A stretch of DNA of 64,000 nt, from contig OY970217.1 of assembly GCA_963713965.1 (NCBI GenBank), positions 3,038,001 to 3,102,000 of the forward strand, given 5' to 3'. The DNA is from CALAGB01 sp963713965 (lineage in GTDB: Bacteria > Chloroflexota > Chloroflexia > Thermomicrobiales > Thermomicrobiaceae). The notes beneath the pieces were generated by a model, which saw only the letters and a program-made list of their open reading frames with translations, was not told where the DNA came from and made no database searches. The translations under genes were made by a program, and so were the position numbers. The stretch's first letter is position 1. Each line of letters begins with the position of its first letter. Positions 59,556-64,000 of the stretch are shown in pieces.

Positions 59556-60968
59556 ATGTTCTACGATCGCGCCAAGATCTTTTTGAAGGCCGGAGACGGT
59601 GGCAGCGGTGCCGTCAGCTTCCGGCGCGAGAAATACGTACCGAACGGCGGACCAGATGGCGGGGACGGAGGTCGTGGGGGCCACATTTACCTGCGCGTCG
59701 ATCCACACCTCAACACATTGATCTCCTTCAAGTACAAGCAGCACTTCCGCGCGACCACCGGGACGCACGGGCAAGGGACTAAGCGCACGGGTGCCAGGGG
59801 CGAAGACATGTATATCGACGTGCCGCCTGGAACGGTCGTCTACGACGACGAGACCGGTGACGTCCTTGCCGACCTCATCGAGCCGAACGAATCTGTCATC
59901 ATCGCGCGGGGTGGGCAGGGCGGAATGGGAAACCAACACTTTGCCACCTCAATGCATCAGGCGCCTCGTCTTGCTGAAAAAGGGGAGCCCGGAGAAGAGC
60001 GCTGGGTGCGCCTGGAGCTCAAGGTCATCGCTGATGTCGGGCTGGTTGGTCTTCCCAACGCTGGAAAGTCGACGCTCCTCTCGTCGTCGAGCGCGGCGAC
60101 GCCCAAAGTTGCCGACTACCCATTCACAACGCTAGAGCCGAACCTCGGCGTCGTGGAGATTGGTCGACCGGGGAGCCCGACCTTCGTCATGGCGGACATT
60201 CCCGGGCTGATCGAGGGCGCGGCAGAGGGAGTCGGGCTCGGCCATGAATTCCTCCGCCACGTTGAGCGGACGCGGCTATTGATCCATCTGTTGGATGGGT
60301 CCGGTGGCCTTGAAGGGCGTGACCCGCTCGAGGATTTCCGCACGATCAACGACGAGCTGGCGGCCTATTCACCAGAACTTGCCGCCAAGCCGCAGATCGT
60401 GGCCATCAATAAGATCGATCTATCGGAGACGCGCGCCGACCTGGATCGTCTGACGTACGAACTGAACAATCAGGGCTTCGAGGTGCACACAATCTCGGCC
60501 GCGACTGGCGAAGGTGTGACCGATCTCATGAAGCGCACACTTGAGCTCCTGAAGGAAATACCGGAGTCACCGCCGCTCGTGCCAACTGAGCGTCGTGTCT
60601 ACACCATGGAGACCGCTCGCGAGGACTTCTGGGAAGTCGATCGGCTCTCCCGTCATCACTACGAGGTTCGTGGACCCAAAATCGAGCGCATCACGCGCAT
60701 GACCGACTTCGCCAACGAAGAGGCGGCTGACCGCTTCCAACGCATTCTCGAAGCGTCGGGGATATCCGCTGAGCTCGAAACGCTCGGGGTCGGCCCCGGC
60801 GATACCGTTCATATCGCGGGCGCCGAGTTGGTGTGGGACGAGACGGCATTGTTGGCTGAAGAGCTCGAGGCGAACCGTCCGAAGCGCCGCACGAAGCGGC
60901 AGCGCTTGATGAAGCGCTACGGAATCATTCCAGACGACGAAAAACCAGAGGAAGTAGAAGAGTTTTAG
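59556..60968 (+). CDS. obg: GTPase Obg/CgtA
   Basis: A 470-residue Obg, a large-subunit ribosome assembly GTPase also linked to the stringent response. The glycine-rich Obg fold opens the protein (AKIFLKAGDGGSGAVSFRRE, GGPDGGDGGRGG). The G domain has GLPNAGKST (G1), DYPFTTLEPNLG (G2), DIPGLIEGAAEG (G3) and NKID (G4). The C-terminal OCT domain (residues about 350-430: YTMETAREDFWEVDR, RFQRILEASGI) is present, ending in a basic/acidic tail. A weak hairpin (ACCGCG/CGCGGT, about 59462-59485) lies in the preceding gap. Its stop overlaps that of the convergent rel gene by 4 nt; Rel makes the ppGpp that Obg binds. Confidence 0.95.
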   Translation: MFYDRAKIFLKAGDGGSGAVSFRREKYVPNGGPDGGDGGRGGHIYLRVDPHLNTLISFKYKQHFRATTGTHGQGTKRTGARGEDMYIDVPPGTVVYDDETGDVLADLIEPNESVIIARGGQGGMGNQHFATSMHQAPRLAEKGEPGEERWVRLELKVIADVGLVGLPNAGKSTLLSSSSAATPKVADYPFTTLEPNLGVVEIGRPGSPTFVMADIPGLIEGAAEGVGLGHEFLRHVERTRLLIHLLDGSGGLEGRDPLEDFRTINDELAAYSPELAAKPQIVAINKIDLSETRADLDRLTYELNNQGFEVHTISAATGEGVTDLMKRTLELLKEIPESPPLVPTERRVYTMETAREDFWEVDRLSRHHYEVRGPKIERITRMTDFANEEAADRFQRILEASGISAELETLGVGPGDTVHIAGAELVWDETALLAEELEANRPKRRTKRQRLMKRYGIIPDDEKPEEVEEF

Positions 60969-63259
60969 TGCGGGAAATTGACGGGTAAAGCGGAAAATCG
61001 TTGAGGCGTAACTACGCACTGTGGCTCGGTGACTGTCTGGGTTGTTTCGCGGCGCACGTCGTAGACGTCTCGGACCGTTTCGAGCTTCTGCAGCACGCGA
61101 CTCAGCTGTTTGACGCCCTCGACCTCCAGCGTCATCAGCACGTTCACGGTTCGGTCGTCATTGACGCTGGTTAGCACGGATAGGACGTTTAGCTTCTCGT
61201 CGGCCACCAGCGTGGTGATGTCTCGAAGCAGTCCGACCCGATCCCAGGCTTCCATGCGCACGTTGACCGGAAAAAGCTGCTTCTGCTCATTGCCCCAACT
61301 CACCTGAACCAGTCGGTCCGCGTCGTCTACGTGAGCCACGTTGTGGCAGTCACCGCGATGTACCGTAATGCCCCGCCCTCGCGTCACGTACCCGATGATC
61401 TGGTCTCCGTAAACCGGCTTGCAGCAGCTCGCTAGCCGCGTGTAAAGATCGCCGACGCCAGTCACCTGCAGACTGGGCGGCAGTTTGGGTGCCGAAGGCG
61501 GTGCCGAAGTGTTCAGCACTTCGCGATCCTCGTGCTCCGCCAACCGCGATGAGATCTGCTGCGGGGTAACTGCGCCATAGCCAATAGCCGCCAGGAAATC
61601 GTCGACGCGTTGGTAGCGCGGGAAATGTCGTGAAATCTCTTCGAGTCCGGCGTCGACTCCCAGTCGCCGCAGCTCGCGCTCGAGTGTGTCGCGGCCCTGG
61701 GAGATGTTCTCGTCCCGCTGCTGGCGGCGGAACCACTGCCGCACTTTCTCGCGAGCCGAAGCTGTCGTGATGTAGCCACTGCTGGAGAGGAGCCAGTCGC
61801 GGCTTGGACCGACCTTTGACTTGGACGTCATGATCTGGACGACTTCGCCGTTCTGCAAGCGATAGTTCAACGGCACCAGATGGCCGTTCACCTTGGAGCC
61901 GACGCACTGGTGGCCGACCTCGGTGTGAATGCGGTAGGCGAAGTCGACCGGCGTTGCCCCTGCAGGGAGCTCGATGATGTCGCCTTTCGGCGTGAAGACG
62001 TAAATCATCTCCTGGAAGACGTCGGACTTCAGCGATTCGACGAATTCCTGCGCATCGACGACTTCGTCGCGCCAATCCATGAGCTGGCGCAGCCATGCGA
62101 CCTTAGCCTCGACGTTTGGATCCGGCTTGGATCCCTCTTTGTAGCGCCAATGGGCCGCGATGCCGAATTCGGCGACGTGGTGCATCTCCTGGGTGCGAAT
62201 CTGAATCTCGACGGCATGCCCTTCAGGACCGAGCACAGCGGTGTGGATCGACTGGTAGACCCCTTCTTTGGGGGTGGCGATGTAGTCATCGAATTCGCCG
62301 GGGATCGGGTGCCACATTGAGTGAATCACGCCCAATGCGCCGTAGCAGTCCTTCTTCTCGTCGACGATCACGCGGACGCCAAGGACGTCGTAAATCTCGT
62401 CGAAGCTGCGACCCTTGCGTTCCATCTTGCGGACAATCGACGTAATGTGCTTCTCGCGTCCGGAGATGTCGGCGCTGACGTTTGCTTCGTTGAGCGCGTT
62501 GGTCAATTCGTCGATCACTCGGTTGAGATAGCGCTCGCGATCGACTCCTCGACGCTCCAATGCACGCACGATCGAGAAGTACGTCTGTGGATCAACATAG
62601 CGCAGGGCGAGATCTTCGAGCTCCGACTTGAACTGCCAGATTCCGAGGCGATTGGAGAGCGGGGCGTAGATCTCGAGCGTTTCCTGAGCGCTGCGCAGCT
62701 GTTTGGCTCGCGGCATGTGCTCGAGCGTGCGCATGTTATGCAGCCGGTCGGCAAGCTTGATGAGCACGACACGTACGTCGTCGACCATCGCCAGGAACAT
62801 CTTGCGCAGGCTCTCCGCCTGACGTTCTTTCTCGCGTACCGCCTGGTCTTCTTCAGTCGTCCAGCGGATGCGGCCGAGTTTGGTGACGCCGTCGACCAGA
62901 GCCGCTACTCGATCCCCGAACTCCGCCTGGACGTCATCCGTCGTGACATCTGTGTCTTCGATAACGTCGTGCAGCAGCGCGGCGGCCAGGGCCTCCTGAT
63001 CCAGCTGGATCTCGGCTAGAATCATGGCGACGGCCGTGGGATGAGAGATGTACGGTTCGCCCGAACGACGAAGCTTCCCTGCGTGAGCGATGTCGGCAAA
63101 ATCGTAGGCACGACGAACCAGCGTGAGATCCATCCCCGGCATCTGCCGCTGGATCACCGCTTCAAGATCGCTCCAGGTCTGACCAGTTGGCCGCGGCCCA
63201 TTCGATAGTGGAGTGGCCAACCCGCCCTCATGATGGTCACGGGAGGGAAGCGTCGACAT
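60965..63259 (-). CDS. rel: Bifunctional (p)ppGpp synthetase/hydrolase (Rel/SpoT)
   Basis: A 764-residue long RSH protein that makes and breaks (p)ppGpp. The HD hydrolase domain is intact (YISHPTAVAMILAE, ALLHDVIEDTDVT, LIKLADRLHNMRTLEHM), suggesting active hydrolysis. The synthetase domain shows YDVLGVRVIV, HSMWHPIPGEFDDYIATPK and GVYQSIHTAV. TGS (YVFTPKGDIIELPAGATPVDFAYRIHTEVG), a zinc-finger-like region (LASCCKPVYGDQIIGYVTRG, HRGDCHNV) and a C-terminal ACT domain follow. ATG 63259 is used because the promoter -10 overlaps an in-frame TTG at 63304, which therefore cannot be the start. It has its own promoter and runs convergently into obg. Confidence 0.95.
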   Translation of the reverse strand: MSTLPSRDHHEGGLATPLSNGPRPTGQTWSDLEAVIQRQMPGMDLTLVRRAYDFADIAHAGKLRRSGEPYISHPTAVAMILAEIQLDQEALAAALLHDVIEDTDVTTDDVQAEFGDRVAALVDGVTKLGRIRWTTEEDQAVREKERQAESLRKMFLAMVDDVRVVLIKLADRLHNMRTLEHMPRAKQLRSAQETLEIYAPLSNRLGIWQFKSELEDLALRYVDPQTYFSIVRALERRGVDRERYLNRVIDELTNALNEANVSADISGREKHITSIVRKMERKGRSFDEIYDVLGVRVIVDEKKDCYGALGVIHSMWHPIPGEFDDYIATPKEGVYQSIHTAVLGPEGHAVEIQIRTQEMHHVAEFGIAAHWRYKEGSKPDPNVEAKVAWLRQLMDWRDEVVDAQEFVESLKSDVFQEMIYVFTPKGDIIELPAGATPVDFAYRIHTEVGHQCVGSKVNGHLVPLNYRLQNGEVVQIMTSKSKVGPSRDWLLSSSGYITTASAREKVRQWFRRQQRDENISQGRDTLERELRRLGVDAGLEEISRHFPRYQRVDDFLAAIGYGAVTPQQISSRLAEHEDREVLNTSAPPSAPKLPPSLQVTGVGDLYTRLASCCKPVYGDQIIGYVTRGRGITVHRGDCHNVAHVDDADRLVQVSWGNEQKQLFPVNVRMEAWDRVGLLRDITTLVADEKLNVLSVLTSVNDDRTVNVLMTLEVEGVKQLSRVLQKLETVRDVYDVRRETTQTVTEPQCVVTPQRFSALPVNFPH

Positions 63260-63303
63260 TTTGTTGAAATCCAAGTGAGAAAGAACGGCCCAGTATCTTG
63301 ACA

Positions 63304-63332
63304 ACTATAGTCCTCGCTAGGGGTAGTGTCAA
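63304..63332 (-). promoter_or_regulatory. Promoter of rel
   Basis: On the minus strand a perfect TTGACA (complement of 63327-63332) and TATAGT (complement of 63304-63309) are 17 nt apart, giving a leader of about 38 nt. Confidence 0.85.
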
Positions 63333-63421
63333 AACGCGGCGAGCGGATGTACACCGCGTCTATGCTAAGATTTCGTTTTGCCCGCACCACCTAAAACCCG
63401 ATGACGAGGGGAGCCTGCCGA

Positions 63422-64000
63422 ATGCCTGCGAATGACCGTCTGCTTCCTCCAGATGAAGCGCTCGATATCGTGCTCAATCACGTACGAACACTGGAAGCAG
63501 AGGCGGTGTCTCTTGACGATGCGGGCGGCCGCGTGCTGGCTCAAGACCTGGTTGCGGATCGAGATTTGCCTCCCTTCGCCGCATCCACCATGGACGGTTA
63601 CGCGGTGATCGCCGCGGACGTCTCGCCCTGGCGCGAGGTGATCGGCGATCAGTTCGCAGGCACGATGGAGGGGATCGAGATTACCCCGGGCACGTCGGCT
63701 CGCATCATGACTGGTGCGCCGCTCCCAGACGGAGCCGACGCCGTCATTCGGGTCGAGAACACGGAGATGCGGGACGATCACGTCATCATCCACCAGGAAC
63801 ACGTTGAAGAGGGCGAGAACATCCGACCAATCGGCGCGGATCTGCGCGCCGGTGACGTGCTGGTTCGGGCGGGAACCGTCATCGGCCCGGCCGAAATCGG
63901 GCTACTGGCGAGTCTAGGTCACGCTCGAGGTTAACGTCTTCCGCCGGCCGCGTGTCAGCATCGTGTCAACCGGCGACGAACTTGTTCCGCCGGATATCGA
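63422..64000 (+). CDS. moeA: Molybdopterin molybdenumtransferase MoeA, partial, apparent frameshift
   Basis: The N-terminal part of MoeA, which inserts molybdate into molybdopterin; the gene runs off the right edge. LPPDEALDIVLNHVRTL, GRVLAQDLVADRDLPPFAASTMDGYAV and RIMTGAPLPDGADAVIRVENTE are diagnostic. After GLLASLGHAR one extra G near 63929 (CTCGAGGTTAAC) brings in a TAA. Removing it gives VNVFRRPRVSIVSTGDELVPP, the conserved start of the central MoaB-like domain. So the gene is most likely whole and the base an error. ATG 63422 has GAGGGGAG 8 nt upstream. The presence of MoeA implies molybdoenzymes in this organism. Confidence 0.85.

Noticed and set aside
63260..63304. Rel starting at the in-frame TTG 63304
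   Set aside because: The TTG lies within the -10 of a strong promoter, so it would not be in the mRNA.

Overview
The window reads as chromosomal DNA of a Chloroflexota bacterium, most likely of the Thermomicrobia/Sphaerobacter type. This placement is inferred from gene content, since there is no rRNA to confirm it. It rests on a SpoVS-like protein next to RNase Y, a PIN/TRAM membrane protein leading ispD-ispF, a zinc-ribbon/GlmL-like ASKHA pair, DUF951, DUF5808, a copper nitrite-reductase-like protein of the Chloroflexota type and a CIRCE-controlled hrcA-grpE-dnaK operon. Base composition is moderately GC-rich and even. I saw no rRNA, tRNA, CRISPR array, insertion sequence or prophage.

Layout. 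1-17 kb: a truncated mannose-1-phosphate guanylyltransferase and dprA (minus), an HpcH/HpaI aldolase, a branched-chain aminotransferase, a peptide-binding lipoprotein with two Opp/Dpp-type ATPases but no permeases, a site-2 protease-HD protein-scpA-scpB operon, an Rrf2 regulator with a cysteine desulfurase, an M42 peptidase, a 2-hydroxyacid dehydrogenase, then a frameshift-rich stretch (yggT, a broken membrane gene, DUF951, an MFS exporter). 17-32 kb: DUF5808, amidohydrolase, RNase Y, SpoVS, a PHP phosphoesterase, PIN/TRAM-ispD-ispF, dtd, zinc ribbon-GlmL-like-conserved unknown, and a GAF histidine kinase with its regulator. 32-45 kb: the NirK-like protein, dnaK-grpE-hrcA, a membrane gluzincin peptidase, prfB with its programmed frameshift, an Fsr-like MFS protein, an M50/CBS protease, coaE and an ABC-F ATPase.

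45-56 kb is the most unusual part. A membrane histidine kinase and LuxR-type regulator are followed by three modules. Each begins with a paralogous 131-residue four-helix membrane protein and continues with one or more secreted proteins: a small exported protein; a DUF11-like protein plus a metzincin-like protease; a collagen-like protein. The three membrane genes share an upstream element with nearly identical spacing: ATTGCC, then TTCTGC 30 bp later, an 18-bp dyad-bearing spacer, and a -10-like hexamer. A decayed copy of the regulator's DNA-binding domain between modules 1 and 2 shows that the region grew by segmental duplication. I infer a signalling system controlling a small family of envelope and secreted proteins; its function is unknown.

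56-64 kb returns to housekeeping genes: lysA, a primary-type sigma factor, obg, rel and the start of moeA.

Several conserved genes are broken by single-base shifts (oppF-like, yggT, DUF951, the 15.6-kb MFS gene, rny, moeA). Their reading frames resume exactly on the far side, which points to uncorrected sequence errors more than to decay. The 49.9-kb regulator relic and the 14.6-kb membrane gene look more like real decay.
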